A stretch of DNA of 64,000 nucleotides, from NCBI GenBank assembly GCA_029562645.1, contig JAKQUI010000003.1, forward strand, positions 264,417-328,416, written 5' to 3'. Shown piece by piece: positions 37,228 through 47,416 of this stretch. Positions within the stretch are counted from its first letter, which is position 1. Each line of letters begins with the position of its first letter. A program made the position numbers and the translations under genes. The notes under the pieces were generated by a model. That model had not been told where the DNA came from. It did not search any database and saw nothing but the letters and a program-made list of their open reading frames with translations. Source of the DNA: Spirochaetota bacterium (GTDB lineage Bacteria; Spirochaetota; UBA4802; JAKQUI01).

Positions 37228-38496
37228 TCAACCGAACAATCTATCATGAAGTTCGTTCATTTTTTCGCACCATCTATCATATGCATGCAAAGCTATGAAT
37301 TTTTCCTGTCCATTTTTTCCATAACGCCTTCTCTTTTCATCATTTTTCAACAATGAAATAATTCTATCTGCCATTTTTCTCGAGTCCGCGACATCAACAA
37401 CATAACCGTTCTCGCCATCAATAACCGATTCCGGCAATCCGCCAATGTTCGACACAACACAGGGGATTCCATACATCATGGCTTCCAATACGGCAATTCC
37501 TTGACTTTCCATGTTGCTCGGCTGAAAATAAACATCGGCATTCCTATAATAATCGCTTGTATTGCTCTTAAAACCGAAAAAATATACGTGTTTCAATTTC
37601 CTCTCAGAAACTAGTTTCTTGCACTTTGTATATTCAGGACCATCACCAAGCCAAATAAATTTCACAATACAATCTTTCATCTTTTTCACGACTTCTTCAG
37701 CAACAGTAATCCATCCTTCTGAATTCTTTGTCCATGACACATGACCAACCGTAAGAACACAATATGATTTTCTTTTACCGATCGCGGTAGCTGTATTTGG
37801 GAATTTGTCACTACGCACAGTATTTCCCACTACTTGAACTTGAATATTTTTATTCCCTCCATGCCAGCATTCCGCTATCTTCCTCTTTGCATAATCCGAA
37901 ACTGTAACTAGAATTTTTTTATTATTAATAAATATTCTGGCAACATCAATAACTGCTCTTGCCTTCCACCTGCATGTTTTTGCCTCTGGATACACATGCA
38001 TTATATATATCATTTTTTTCCAAATATAAATCAACTCTAGAAAATTTCCGAAATTCCCTATAGACGAGACTACAACTTCTGGCCTTACACTATAAATAAC
38101 TCGCCAAAGACGCACCAGATTCCGAATAACATTTTTTTTATTATAATTTGGTGATGGTACCACACAATAATCATATAACGCAATAGCGTCAATTATATCA
38201 TCATCCATTTGATCCTGCTGGAGAAGAATCACTACTTCATAATGTAATTTCGAATAGTATTCCAGCAGTTGAAGGAAATATGTTTTCGTTCCTCCAAACT
38301 TCCCAAATTCAGGGATCAATAATATTTTATTCTTATTATTATTCACCAAAAGCAATATAGCATTAAGCGGTAAAGCAATAACGATCAACATAACTCTAAA
38401 CAAAACCAATGCGGCGGTTTTCAGAATATTTCTAACACTCATATCCCGCATCAACACTTTTATACATTTCCCAATAGTAGCTTTAGCCTGTCTCAT
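37228..38496 (-). CDS. GT4-family glycosyltransferase
   Basis: A 422-residue GT-B fold transferase. The C-terminal donor-binding half has FGFKSNTSDYYRNADVYFQP and the E-x7-E motif in ESQGIAVLEAMMYGIPCVVS, then GLPESVIDGENGY. An N-terminal hydrophobic stretch (ALVLFRVMLIVIALPLNAILLL, split here by position about 25-50) may tether it to the membrane. It is 6 bp from the preceding epimerase. It adds one sugar of the repeat unit; donor and linkage unknown. Confidence 0.88.
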   Translation of the reverse strand: MRQAKATIGKCIKVLMRDMSVRNILKTAALVLFRVMLIVIALPLNAILLLVNNNKNKILLIPEFGKFGGTKTYFLQLLEYYSKLHYEVVILLQQDQMDDDIIDAIALYDYCVVPSPNYNKKNVIRNLVRLWRVIYSVRPEVVVSSIGNFGNFLELIYIWKKMIYIMHVYPEAKTCRWKARAVIDVARIFINNKKILVTVSDYAKRKIAECWHGGNKNIQVQVVGNTVRSDKFPNTATAIGKRKSYCVLTVGHVSWTKNSEGWITVAEEVVKKMKDCIVKFIWLGDGPEYTKCKKLVSERKLKHVYFFGFKSNTSDYYRNADVYFQPSNMESQGIAVLEAMMYGIPCVVSNIGGLPESVIDGENGYVVDVADSRKMADRIISLLKNDEKRRRYGKNGQEKFIALHAYDRWCEKMNELHDRLFG

Positions 38497-38618
38497 CGTT
38501 TTTCACGCCCAGGTGAATCTTTAATAAAATACTATCGTTATGAAACATGCTCCACTCATTGCAATAGTACGATTCTCAACCGAATCGCTATGCATTTCCA
38601 GAAGTCTTCGTGTTTCAT

Positions 38619-39677
38619 TCATGTATTTTTGCATGATATATTTTTGATAATTTTCATATAGAGCATATGATACATACAATTCGCCAATAAGGGTATTTTA
38701 TGCCTATATAATATGGCGTCGCATTTTATCACAGAAATCAAACATTTTAACGAAGCTATGTTATTGCGCAGAATTCTACTGATCCGCACGGAAAGAAGAT
38801 CCAAAAATTCTTTTGTGGGATAGATCTTCATATTTATATTGATGTTTTTTAATTCTTTTGTCCAGTTAATTACACCGTGCATACTATCATCATCCATCGA
38901 CAAATTGTATTGTTCCGCCAGAAAAGAATGTGACCTTAGTTCGTCATTGTTTGGTTTAATTCCCAATCTTGAAATCTGACGCCTCCTTATCTCGGCAACA
39001 AGCCCCTCCTGGATCGATTTCATCGTTGATCCCGATGATACCTGACTAGCATGAATACGATAACATGCAAGAACTTCTGGAATATTGCTCATTTTGCAAT
39101 AATGAGACATTCTTTCCCATAGATCATAATCTTCTGCAACAATGAAATTATCATTAAAAAACAATTGAAACTCTAGTAATATTCGTCTCCGAATCATCAC
39201 CGATGAAGTCGCAAATGGATTATTGAAAAACATTAGTGCTTTTATCTCTTCGTGTTTTACAGGATACTTCCAAATAGTATTGAACGATTCAGTAAAAGCT
39301 TTTACATAGCTTCCACATAATCCTAATTCATTGTCTCGTTCAAACAATTCCACCTGTTTTTCGATTCTTTTCGGATTACTAATATCATCTGCATCTAACC
39401 ATGCGATATACTTACCCCTCGCTTCCACAATCCCGATATTTCGCGACCGCGGAATCCCCACATTTTCATTGTTATCAACAACCCTGATTCTTTTATCTGA
39501 AATTGTATTTATTTTTTCGCGGCTTCCATCATTTGAATTATTACATATAACCAATATTTCATAATCTTCCAGCGTTTGACACAATATGCTTTGTATCGAT
39601 TCTTCAATGAAATCAACAGCATTGTACACTGGGATTACTACAGACACCAGAGGATTGTTTTTCTTGATGTTTTGCAC
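38619..39677 (-). CDS. GT2-family glycosyltransferase
   Basis: A 352-residue inverting transferase of the GT-A fold with SVVIPVYNAVDFIEESIQSI, NNSNDGS and the metal-binding AWLDADD (DxD, about residue 95), followed by YDLWERM, typical of O-antigen GT2 enzymes. AT-rich. It sits 121 bp from the GT4 gene and 23 bp from the gene to its right. Donor unknown. Confidence 0.88.
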   Translation of the reverse strand: MQNIKKNNPLVSVVIPVYNAVDFIEESIQSILCQTLEDYEILVICNNSNDGSREKINTISDKRIRVVDNNENVGIPRSRNIGIVEARGKYIAWLDADDISNPKRIEKQVELFERDNELGLCGSYVKAFTESFNTIWKYPVKHEEIKALMFFNNPFATSSVMIRRRILLEFQLFFNDNFIVAEDYDLWERMSHYCKMSNIPEVLACYRIHASQVSSGSTMKSIQEGLVAEIRRRQISRLGIKPNNDELRSHSFLAEQYNLSMDDDSMHGVINWTKELKNININMKIYPTKEFLDLLSVRISRILRNNIASLKCLISVIKCDAILYRHKIPLLANCMYHMLYMKIIKNISCKNT

Positions 39678-39700
39678 AATATTCTCAGAAGCTGACTTTT

Positions 39701-40642
39701 TTAAATGAAATGAATTGGAATTTCCTGGTGTACTCCGATATTATTGAATCCGTAAAGCTTTCTATAATCTATACGAACACCGTCTTCCCACTTTGACAAT
39801 AAATAATCCTGATGTATTTCCCCATGAGTATTGTTAAAATCACTCTGAACTCTATTAAGCGGTATATTTACAATAACTGATTTTTTGAAGCAAATACCGT
39901 AACGATGATCAAATAACCATTTATAGCCTTGCAAGTGAGATTCATATGTGTTGGGAGAATTAAAATCTATCGCTTTTGTTAGCGCTAATATTTCATGTAC
40001 CGAATAAAGATTACCATCCAAGGATAAAGGATACCCCCAATCGCATGTTCCCGTACACCATCGCCAACAAAATACGCTTACTTCACTCAGTTTTACGTTT
40101 TCACATTCAGGAATTTCTTGATAACTGTTTGTTGTATATGCATAAGTAATGTTTTTACCCAATCTTAATGATGGTATATAATATCTTGAGTCATATTTCA
40201 TAAATTCTTTTAATGTTACATTTTCTATAAAAACAACATCATCAACAAGAAAAAAAACACGTCCATATTGTATTTGACTTAATACGCTTAGTAAAATATC
40301 TTTAAATGTTTTCGCGGATCCTTGTTTTACAGGAATTATATTCCTTTCTGAAAAATCCTTAAATAATTCATTATACGATCTTTCGTGCCGATTGCTGGAA
40401 GACCTATATATAATATAAACTGGAACTGGATCCGACACCTTTTCGTAATAACTGGAGAGTAATGCATGTAATTGCATAGCCCGATCGCAAGAAAATATAA
40501 TACAATTCAATACAGTTTCATCTACAGGCATGGTTGTATCAAGTATCAAGAGCTCTTTCAATATTTTAATTTGATCCTCGCACTCGTTAGACACTCTTAG
40601 TCCTTTGAATATATTTTCAAATATTCTTCGAGAAATTATCAT
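39701..40642 (-). CDS. Putative glycosyltransferase, unassigned family
   Basis: A 313-residue protein that I cannot place in a family. LNCIIFSCDRAMQLHALLSS near the N-terminus and FFLVDDVVFIENVTLKEF (about residues 130-147, a possible DxD-type metal site) suggest a GT-A fold, and a histidine-rich C-terminal part (GEIHQDYLLSKWEDGVRI) resembles those of some capsule transferases. It is surrounded by glycosyltransferases and a carbamoyltransferase and overlaps none of them. Confidence 0.55.
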   Translation of the reverse strand: MIISRRIFENIFKGLRVSNECEDQIKILKELLILDTTMPVDETVLNCIIFSCDRAMQLHALLSSYYEKVSDPVPVYIIYRSSSNRHERSYNELFKDFSERNIIPVKQGSAKTFKDILLSVLSQIQYGRVFFLVDDVVFIENVTLKEFMKYDSRYYIPSLRLGKNITYAYTTNSYQEIPECENVKLSEVSVFCWRWCTGTCDWGYPLSLDGNLYSVHEILALTKAIDFNSPNTYESHLQGYKWLFDHRYGICFKKSVIVNIPLNRVQSDFNNTHGEIHQDYLLSKWEDGVRIDYRKLYGFNNIGVHQEIPIHFI

Positions 40643-40670
40643 AACTCCACCATGCGCAATACTTCGAAGC

Positions 40671-42455
40671 TCACTTTACACCCATCTTCGTTATAATGTA
40701 GTTACCCATTACGAGCGCATCCATTCCAGTATCATAGAAACACTTGATTGCCTCTCTTGGGCTACATACAATTGGCTCTCCTTTTACGTTCATTGATGTG
40801 TTTAACAATACATATACTCCAGTACTCAATCCAAATTCTTTTAATAATTGGTAATATCTTCTGTTATGGTCTTCCTTAACCAGATGTGCTCGCAATGTGT
40901 TATCCACATGAACTACAGCGGGAATCATATTTTTATTTTTTTCTACTGCACGGAAAGAACTCATCATGAAAAACTCATCCCGACAATTTTCAATATACTC
41001 ACTCGCTTTTTCATAAAGGATTGATGGAGCAAATGGGCGGAAATGCTCCCTGTATTTTATTTTTCTATTAATTAAATCCTTGTTTTCTTTAACTATTGGA
41101 CTCATAAGAATCGACCGATTCCCCAACGCGCGCGCACCAGCCTCCATCCTCCCCTGAAACCATCCCACAACATAGTTTTTCTGTAGTAAATCGGCGGTTT
41201 TTTTCTCAATATTCTCAAAATAATTGCACTCTATACCTCTATCGATCAGTATTGTTTTAATTGCCTCATTGTCGAATTCAGGCCCCCAGTAAACAGAACG
41301 AATTCTTTGGGGTTTCTCATTTGGATATTTGCTATAGTAATTTTTTAATGCACCGCCAACAGCCAACCCAGAATCACCGGCCTCCGAGTAAATCCACACA
41401 TCATCAAATAAATCTGCTTCATGTAGTATTTGATTTACCTTGACATTCATAAAAAAACCGCCCGAACAACACAAATACTTCTTTTTAAAATGATTCCCCC
41501 AGTACGATATCAATTGCATCATTTCAGTTTCTGCAATTTTTTGCACTGATGCCGCGAAATCCTCCCGCGACGTTTTTTGCAGTACCTTTGTTATTTCATG
41601 AACCTGCTCATTATGGAAATGAATTGTCCCATGATCATTAAAGGAATAGAAATTCCCATAATTTTGAGGTTTTACTAAAAGATTCCTATTAAATTCGGGC
41701 GCATATTTCATTAATTCATGAATTATTTCTTCCCGAGCAGTACCATATGGGGCAAGACCCATAAGCTTCCACTCGTCCATTCCGTGAATCCATCCCAATG
41801 CCTCAGTTGCATTAGAATAAAAATGTCCAATTGATGCATCAATTCCATATTTAATAATTGGACATATGATATTATTTTTAACTTGCCACACCGCAATTGT
41901 AGTATCCCAGCCCTTGCCATCTGCGGTCACTATCAATGTTTCACTTTCATTAAAGCCAGATGTAAAAAATGTCGAGGCTGCATGTAAAACGTGATGTCCT
42001 TCAAGTACAATGTTACAATCATCTCTCAACTCAAAAGTATCAAAATATACTGGAACAGATATCACCTGAGCATTATATAATGCACGATTCTTTTTATATG
42101 TATAATCACCTCGAAGTAAATTAAACATTTTTCTATAAATTTTTTCATCCCTTGCTTCATGTTGCAATATTTTTCTAAATATCTGATTATCGTGCCCCAA
42201 TCTGAAAAACTTAAAAAAATCCATTGGCATATATCGAAACGCTATTACTACTTCATCAATATCCAGGGAAGTAATCCCGGCATTCTCCAATGTATACTTA
42301 ATAGATTTCACCGGAAATGAAGAATCATTCTTTACTCTGGTGAATCGCTCCTCCTGAACAGCAGAGACAATACAGCCATCTTTTACTAAAGCGACTGAAC
42401 TATCATGTCCATTATGAATAGATAGTATATACACTTTTTCATCTCCACGATACAT
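40671..42455 (-). CDS. NodU/CmcH-type O-carbamoyltransferase
   Basis: Transfers a carbamoyl group from carbamoyl phosphate, via an adenylate, to a hydroxyl of a sugar. The 594 residues have the Kae1-like N-terminal domain (ILSIHNGHDSSVALVKDG, EERFTRVKND, EGHHVLHAASTFFTSGF with the metal-binding His) and the C-terminal domain (GWFQGRMEAGARALGNRSIL, HFRPFAPSILYE, LNTSMNVKGEPIV). Full length. It is probably a decoration enzyme for the polysaccharide of this locus. Confidence 0.92.
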   Translation of the reverse strand: MYRGDEKVYILSIHNGHDSSVALVKDGCIVSAVQEERFTRVKNDSSFPVKSIKYTLENAGITSLDIDEVVIAFRYMPMDFFKFFRLGHDNQIFRKILQHEARDEKIYRKMFNLLRGDYTYKKNRALYNAQVISVPVYFDTFELRDDCNIVLEGHHVLHAASTFFTSGFNESETLIVTADGKGWDTTIAVWQVKNNIICPIIKYGIDASIGHFYSNATEALGWIHGMDEWKLMGLAPYGTAREEIIHELMKYAPEFNRNLLVKPQNYGNFYSFNDHGTIHFHNEQVHEITKVLQKTSREDFAASVQKIAETEMMQLISYWGNHFKKKYLCCSGGFFMNVKVNQILHEADLFDDVWIYSEAGDSGLAVGGALKNYYSKYPNEKPQRIRSVYWGPEFDNEAIKTILIDRGIECNYFENIEKKTADLLQKNYVVGWFQGRMEAGARALGNRSILMSPIVKENKDLINRKIKYREHFRPFAPSILYEKASEYIENCRDEFFMMSSFRAVEKNKNMIPAVVHVDNTLRAHLVKEDHNRRYYQLLKEFGLSTGVYVLLNTSMNVKGEPIVCSPREAIKCFYDTGMDALVMGNYIITKMGVK

Positions 42456-42530
42456 CGAATTGTTAACGGTTATCCGCTGGAGTTTCTATAGGCTTTCTGT
42501 AGCTGAAATCATTTCAACGATAAATGCCGT

Positions 42531-43334
42531 TCACCAAAACTTCCACGAGACATGCCACCAATGTATTGCATATGAGAAATCTGTAAGGTGTTTTTTAATT
42601 TTACTTTTATGGTTAACACCAAAACCTGTTAGATCCAATGATCTTTTCGTGTTGGGTAGTGGATAAAAATATACTGATGGGAAAGCGACAATATCACGAG
42701 TTTGAACGTTCACATTGTTAATAAAGTGTTTTGTAAAAAACCAACTCCCCGTTGTATTAAAAATATCCACCCAGTCTTTTTCCCCGGTATATTTGATATT
42801 ATTTATGCAATCACTAATTATCCCATGTCCAGGAACCGAACCAATAAGGCCAATTGCAACTTCAACATTTTTATTAAAAACCAATCCTGCATAAAACGAG
42901 AGCTTGTTCAATTCCTCAAAAGGCTTTATGCATTCAAAATCTGTATCTACATACAACCCGCCATATTTGTTCAGTATTTCATATCGTATTATATCCGACT
43001 TCATCCCAGGGTTGTTTGTTTTACTTATTGCTTCAGCATTAATAAAATCGATATTTTTTATTGTATCATCAGTCCACAGCACGTATTCCCAATCTGGATT
43101 ATACCGTTTCCAGCTTTTCGTTAACGCCATATAGGGTTCTGGCAATTTCCCGCCGAGCCATATCTGATGGATAATTTTTGGTATTTTTATTTCATTTGAA
43201 AGTTGGAAATTGTCATATAGTGCTTTTACTATATTCCAATCGGCATTATTTTTTGCATATCTATAATCGAAGGCATACGAGTGTTTTTTGCATATTCTAA
43301 AAAAATCCCCTCTTTTGAAAATGTTCTCATTCAT
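42531..43334 (-). CDS. DXD-type glycosyltransferase (OCH1/GT32-like)
   Basis: A 267-residue transferase with the signature of the sugar-binding DXD family: IPKIIHQIWLGGKLPEPYM, then SDIIRYEILNKYGGLYVDTD with the DxD at about residue 125. The family includes capsule and mannosyl transferases. It is AT-rich and surrounded by other transferases. Donor unknown. Confidence 0.88.
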   Translation of the reverse strand: MNENIFKRGDFFRICKKHSYAFDYRYAKNNADWNIVKALYDNFQLSNEIKIPKIIHQIWLGGKLPEPYMALTKSWKRYNPDWEYVLWTDDTIKNIDFINAEAISKTNNPGMKSDIIRYEILNKYGGLYVDTDFECIKPFEELNKLSFYAGLVFNKNVEVAIGLIGSVPGHGIISDCINNIKYTGEKDWVDIFNTTGSWFFTKHFINNVNVQTRDIVAFPSVYFYPLPNTKRSLDLTGFGVNHKSKIKKHLTDFSYAIHWWHVSWKFW

Positions 43335-43392
43335 TTATTCGAACCGCCGATAAACACATGCAAATGCCTTGTTATTTATACTCGTTTAATCA

Positions 43393-44349
43393 TCATTTTT
43401 TTGACAATCTTTTCCATCCGAACAGAATTACCGGGAAATGCTTTTCTACAAAAGCATATAATACGATTTTACTTCCATCAAACAAGCTAATAAGTTTTTT
43501 TCTCCTCATTGAGATAACAACACCAACAAATCCCAGTAGAGATATAGATCTTTTTATTTTCTGAAGTTTTAAATTGCCTTCAATGATGTTCGAAAAATGC
43601 GCAGTCAAGTTTGGCAAATAATTGCATAAATTATTCTCCATCAAATATTTCTTTAAATGAGGGTATAATTGCAAATGCATTGGAACTATATTGATACTAC
43701 TATCCTGCATATCGTGAATGCGATAAAGATACAAGGAATCATGGATAATGTATATATTCTTTTCATAAGCATTAACCTGAAACCATAGATAAGTATCCGA
43801 TGCTGGCCCAACACCTTCAATTGGGGCAAGTTTGTTTTCAATCATGAAACTTCTTCTAAACATAACGGTTGGAGTCGCGATTATATTTACCCCACGGCAA
43901 TAGTCTTTTACAAAATCATGTTTTTTGTATACAATATCCTTATCGAGCTCGTAAAAGTTTTTTTGAACAACGGTATTGTTTTCGTCTATAATATCCATAT
44001 TAACGGAAACCATGACAACATCGGGGTCATCATCCAGAATCCCGACTTGCCTTCCCACCATATCCGGTTTCATGATGTCATCATCGTGTATAATGACAAA
44101 GTATTCCCCCTTTGCCCGCTGGTACGCAATGTATGAATTGCGCGCGGAGCCGATGTTCTCCTGGTTCCGGACATGGATTATGCGGGGGTCCGTAAAACTT
44201 CTGACGATTTCGTTGGTATGATCGGTCGACGCGTTGTCGAGAATTAACAATTCGAAATCCGTAAACGTTTGCCGGAGACAACTCTCGATAGCGAATTTCA
44301 GGTAATCCGCTCGGTTATAGGTTGTGATTGCGATGGTGACTTTCGGCAT
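43393..44349 (-). CDS. GT2-family glycosyltransferase
   Basis: A 318-residue GT-A transferase: VTIAITTYNRADYLKFAIES, LILDNASTDHT and VIIHDDDIMKPDMV (DxD). It ends 43 bp-plus before the GT32 gene and begins 8 bp after the stop of the broken radical SAM gene. The C-terminal part is basic and hydrophobic, perhaps membrane-associated. Confidence 0.88.
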   Translation of the reverse strand: MPKVTIAITTYNRADYLKFAIESCLRQTFTDFELLILDNASTDHTNEIVRSFTDPRIIHVRNQENIGSARNSYIAYQRAKGEYFVIIHDDDIMKPDMVGRQVGILDDDPDVVMVSVNMDIIDENNTVVQKNFYELDKDIVYKKHDFVKDYCRGVNIIATPTVMFRRSFMIENKLAPIEGVGPASDTYLWFQVNAYEKNIYIIHDSLYLYRIHDMQDSSINIVPMHLQLYPHLKKYLMENNLCNYLPNLTAHFSNIIEGNLKLQKIKRSISLLGFVGVVISMRRKKLISLFDGSKIVLYAFVEKHFPVILFGWKRLSKK

Positions 44350-44357
44350 CGCTGAAC

Positions 44358-45281
44358 TTATTGGGTCACGTAATCGGGATTAATTAACTCGCATATGTCG
44401 ATAATGGAAGATACCGAGTGATATTCAGCATTAATCTGAGCGGATATTTGCATGAAAAACGCAGGTATAGCTATTATAATGACAGGGATCATCTCCGAGT
44501 GTATAATTTCCGGATCATGTATTGTTCTTCCATTCAATTTCATTTTTCTCTTTATCGACGATATATCTATTAGAAAAATGTTGATATCTTTCAGCGCGTC
44601 ACAATGTTTAAACAAATATGAAGTATTATAATTCACCGCCCACATGCCCACCTTGCCATACTTACTAAGAATCTTATGAATATTAACATCTATGGTTTCC
44701 ATAATTGATTGAGGCATCGGAACGTTGAATTTTTGACCGCATGCGTTACACGATATGAAATTTGTTGTAAAAAGCTTTACACTTATCCATTCGTTATTCT
44801 GTGCGCAGTTGTTGCATGTCCCCCTGAAATCAATTCTCCCAGAAGAATAGTCGGCTTTCACCAGAACGACTGAGTCAATCGACTTTGTCATCGTCCTTGG
44901 CGCTTCGAGTATTTCCCCTACAATTTCTGAAATGTCGTCATCAGTCAATTTAGAGACATTGACTTGAGGACAACCATCCTTTAAAAACTGGATTTTGTCA
45001 CTAATTATTCCCTCGGCACATGCGTATTGGTAGAGATAGGATCCGGGATATACGGTGATTAAATTCAAGTTGATGCGATACTCTAGATGTTCTTTCCACC
45101 ATCTCAAGGTATTATGAGCCGTCTCGCGAGTTTCTTCTATGTCGCCAAAGATAAATGCTCCCTCGAGGGCAATTCCGGAATCGTATACCATCTTAAGCGT
45201 TTTCTCGATCTGCTCCACGGTGGTGTGTTTTCGCATACTCTTCAGTACGCGATTATCCGCGCTCTCCAGCCCAAAAGACAT
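44358..45281 (-). CDS. C-terminal part of a split B12-binding radical SAM protein
   Basis: A 307-residue frame that opens with MSFGLESADNRVLKSMRKHT, the middle of a radical SAM barrel, and so cannot be a whole enzyme. After the barrel end come a two-CxxC zinc ribbon (CNNC, CNAC) and a Rossmann-like domain (GKVGMWAVNYNTSYLFKHC, GRTIHDPEI) like the C-terminal part of some sugar C-methyltransferases. Its ATG overlaps the stop of the preceding frame as TAATG, so coupled translation is formally possible, but the domain split argues for a frameshift at about 45299-45302. Confidence 0.75.
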   Translation of the reverse strand: MSFGLESADNRVLKSMRKHTTVEQIEKTLKMVYDSGIALEGAFIFGDIEETRETAHNTLRWWKEHLEYRINLNLITVYPGSYLYQYACAEGIISDKIQFLKDGCPQVNVSKLTDDDISEIVGEILEAPRTMTKSIDSVVLVKADYSSGRIDFRGTCNNCAQNNEWISVKLFTTNFISCNACGQKFNVPMPQSIMETIDVNIHKILSKYGKVGMWAVNYNTSYLFKHCDALKDINIFLIDISSIKRKMKLNGRTIHDPEIIHSEMIPVIIIAIPAFFMQISAQINAEYHSVSSIIDICELINPDYVTQ

Positions 45282-46213
45282 TACCTCGCAACCACATCTT
45301 TTAGTATATCAAGAAGTCCAGGGGTGATATCATCAACGCGAAACTGCGCCCACCATCTAATATTGAATTTCTTCATGCGTGCACAAAACTCTTTCACTCG
45401 ATCGAAATCTCGTGCGAAGAGTTCATCTGCCATACAAATGAAATCAATTTCGTAATGAGAGGTTAAATACCGAAGTTCATCAAAAAACGAGTCCATCGAT
45501 CTTTGACGATATTTTTTACCAGCCGTATGGAAGCAAAATGTGCATCGATACGGACACGACCTACTCGCGAGCATAAAAATGGTGTTCTTCCTATTGAGCC
45601 CGCTGATCCCTGGCGAAGTGGAACGCAAGTATTCTCCGAGCTGAAATCCATCATAGTCAGGCCAAGGAATCGCGTCCAGGTTGTCTACTTCTTTACGGGG
45701 TTTTGTTTGTACATAAGCATCACCGTTGTGATATATCAGCCCGTCTATTTCAGCAATGTCTGCCTCATGCTCCAATGCGGAGCAAAGTTCGTTCATCGTT
45801 TGCTCGCCCTCTCCGATTACTCCAAAATCAGCATTTACCAAAGCCGTCATGGCTATCTCTGGATCACCAGTTATTATGCCGCCGCCAACAATAGTGATTA
45901 TTTCACTCTTACAGACCCTAGCCGCATCCAGAACGAGTTTGATGGTATTATATTGAAATGATAATCCGCCGGTCGCTACTACATCGATATTAAAGTTATT
46001 TATATAATCCCTAATTATCGTTGTGATCTCGCCCGTTTGGTGATTCAAGTTAACGGTATAAACCTTGTACCCTGCGTGCTTCATACTGGAGGATATATAG
46101 GTGATACCAAGTGGAAAGGAATACCCGTCGCCCATTTCCTGGATCAACCGTGGCATAACCAGCAAATAATTCAATTTTTTCCTCTTATCTAATGCAATCG
46201 AGTTTGTTGTCAT
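45281..46213 (-). CDS. N-terminal part of a split B12-binding radical SAM protein
   Basis: A 310-residue frame with a cobalamin-binding-type N-terminal domain (GDGYSFPLGITYISSSMKHA, VVATGGLSFQYNT, IGEGEQTMNEL) and the radical SAM cluster motif CPYRCTFC (about residue 220). It stops after FDDITPGLLDILKD-type sequence with a short unrelated tail (VVAR), exactly where homologues run on into C-E-V-M-S-F-G-L-E-S. That continuation is present in the next frame. Adding one A to the A4 run (complement of 45299-45302) would restore a protein of about 617 residues, which could modify a sugar or a carbamoylated or methylated unit. Confidence 0.8.
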   Translation of the reverse strand: MTTNSIALDKRKKLNYLLVMPRLIQEMGDGYSFPLGITYISSSMKHAGYKVYTVNLNHQTGEITTIIRDYINNFNIDVVATGGLSFQYNTIKLVLDAARVCKSEIITIVGGGIITGDPEIAMTALVNADFGVIGEGEQTMNELCSALEHEADIAEIDGLIYHNGDAYVQTKPRKEVDNLDAIPWPDYDGFQLGEYLRSTSPGISGLNRKNTIFMLASRSCPYRCTFCFHTAGKKYRQRSMDSFFDELRYLTSHYEIDFICMADELFARDFDRVKEFCARMKKFNIRWWAQFRVDDITPGLLDILKDVVAR

Positions 46214-46293
46214 AGCTGTAATCGTTAATCCCGAAGTTTGTTGAATGCGTTTTCGATTCTGAACACGCTTAGAATCGGCACAGCACTCAATTG

Positions 46294-47364
46294 CTATTTT
46301 ATAAAGTCATCCACCCCAAACACTTCCCGCCACGGCACCGGGAGCGGCTTTCCATATATCTTTTTCGCCTCGACGTTCTCGATAAAATTACGGTCCTCAG
46401 CAATCAGGCAGGTATCGCAGAACTCGCCAAAGTACTTGATCCTCATACCGCGCTCCATTATGACATTGAGCGGCTCCTCGAAAAAGTTTCCCAGCGAAAC
46501 ATGAATGTAGGGACACGGCATGATGTCGCCGTATTTCGTGATGGACACCATCCGCTTGACGGCGATGCATCCAAGGTTGAGACCATACGCTGGGGTGAGA
46601 TGCGTGAACACGTTGTACTGCTTCTCGAGTCCCCGCAGATAATCCATATCGTCTTTGTTGATGAGGACATCATAGTTCCCCTCCCAGGCTCCTACCGGCT
46701 TGGCGTAGGTCACAAATACCGGGACGTTCTTGCCGTTGAGGAACGTGAGAAAGTCTGTGAACTCGGTCGAACGGATCCGCTGCTTGGTGACAACCGTCTG
46801 CACGATCAGATTCAGCCCGGCCTCATGAGCCGCATCGATGGCCCGCAATGCGCGCTCGTGAGAACCTGACTTGCGCCTGAAATCATCATGCTCCGGCGCA
46901 GAAAGGCTATCAAGGCTCAATTGAATCTTGTCAACTCCGAGTGACTTAATATGGCGAGCTCGCGCTTCATCCAGGTGCCATCCGTTTGTGTCGGAAGTAA
47001 TATAAAATTTCTGGGGATCGATCGCCCTAACGATGTCGTCAAAATCGGGGAACACGAGCGGCTCACCGCCAGTGACGACGATGTGGGCGAGTCCCATCTC
47101 GTCGGCCTGGCGGGAAAGTTCCTTTACGTCATCTATAGTAAAAAAGCGCTCTTTCTTTTTCCCCTGGAAGCCCGTAATGCAACAATGCTGGCAGCGGAAG
47201 TTACAGGTGTAGTCGTACTGGAACTGGAGGATCGCTATACTTTCGCCCCGCTTTACCTTTTCGTCGTACTTCATGATTTTTTCATATACGTACGGCTTTT
47301 CCTTTTTAAGGGAATTGCGTTTTTCAATTTCTTCCGGTTTTAATTGATCCTGGTTCGTCGTCAT
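46294..47364 (-). CDS. Radical SAM/SPASM-type enzyme
   Basis: A 356-residue enzyme with FQYDYTCNFRCQHCCITG (CxxxCxxC, about residues 52-59), VVTGGEPLVFPDFDDIV, TSDTNGW and a C-terminal auxiliary-cluster region (LGCIAVKRMVSIT, DIMPCPY, FCDTCLI). The extra Cys residues suggest a second Fe-S cluster. Less AT-rich than the genes to its left. In a polysaccharide locus it may modify a sugar or an attached peptide-like group; substrate unknown. Confidence 0.88.
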   Translation of the reverse strand: MTTNQDQLKPEEIEKRNSLKKEKPYVYEKIMKYDEKVKRGESIAILQFQYDYTCNFRCQHCCITGFQGKKKERFFTIDDVKELSRQADEMGLAHIVVTGGEPLVFPDFDDIVRAIDPQKFYITSDTNGWHLDEARARHIKSLGVDKIQLSLDSLSAPEHDDFRRKSGSHERALRAIDAAHEAGLNLIVQTVVTKQRIRSTEFTDFLTFLNGKNVPVFVTYAKPVGAWEGNYDVLINKDDMDYLRGLEKQYNVFTHLTPAYGLNLGCIAVKRMVSITKYGDIMPCPYIHVSLGNFFEEPLNVIMERGMRIKYFGEFCDTCLIAEDRNFIENVEAKKIYGKPLPVPWREVFGVDDFIK

Positions 47365-47416
47365 AATCGTGTGCCTCTTTAGCGATTGATTTTCCCTCGA
47401 TGTAACGTTCAGTTAA

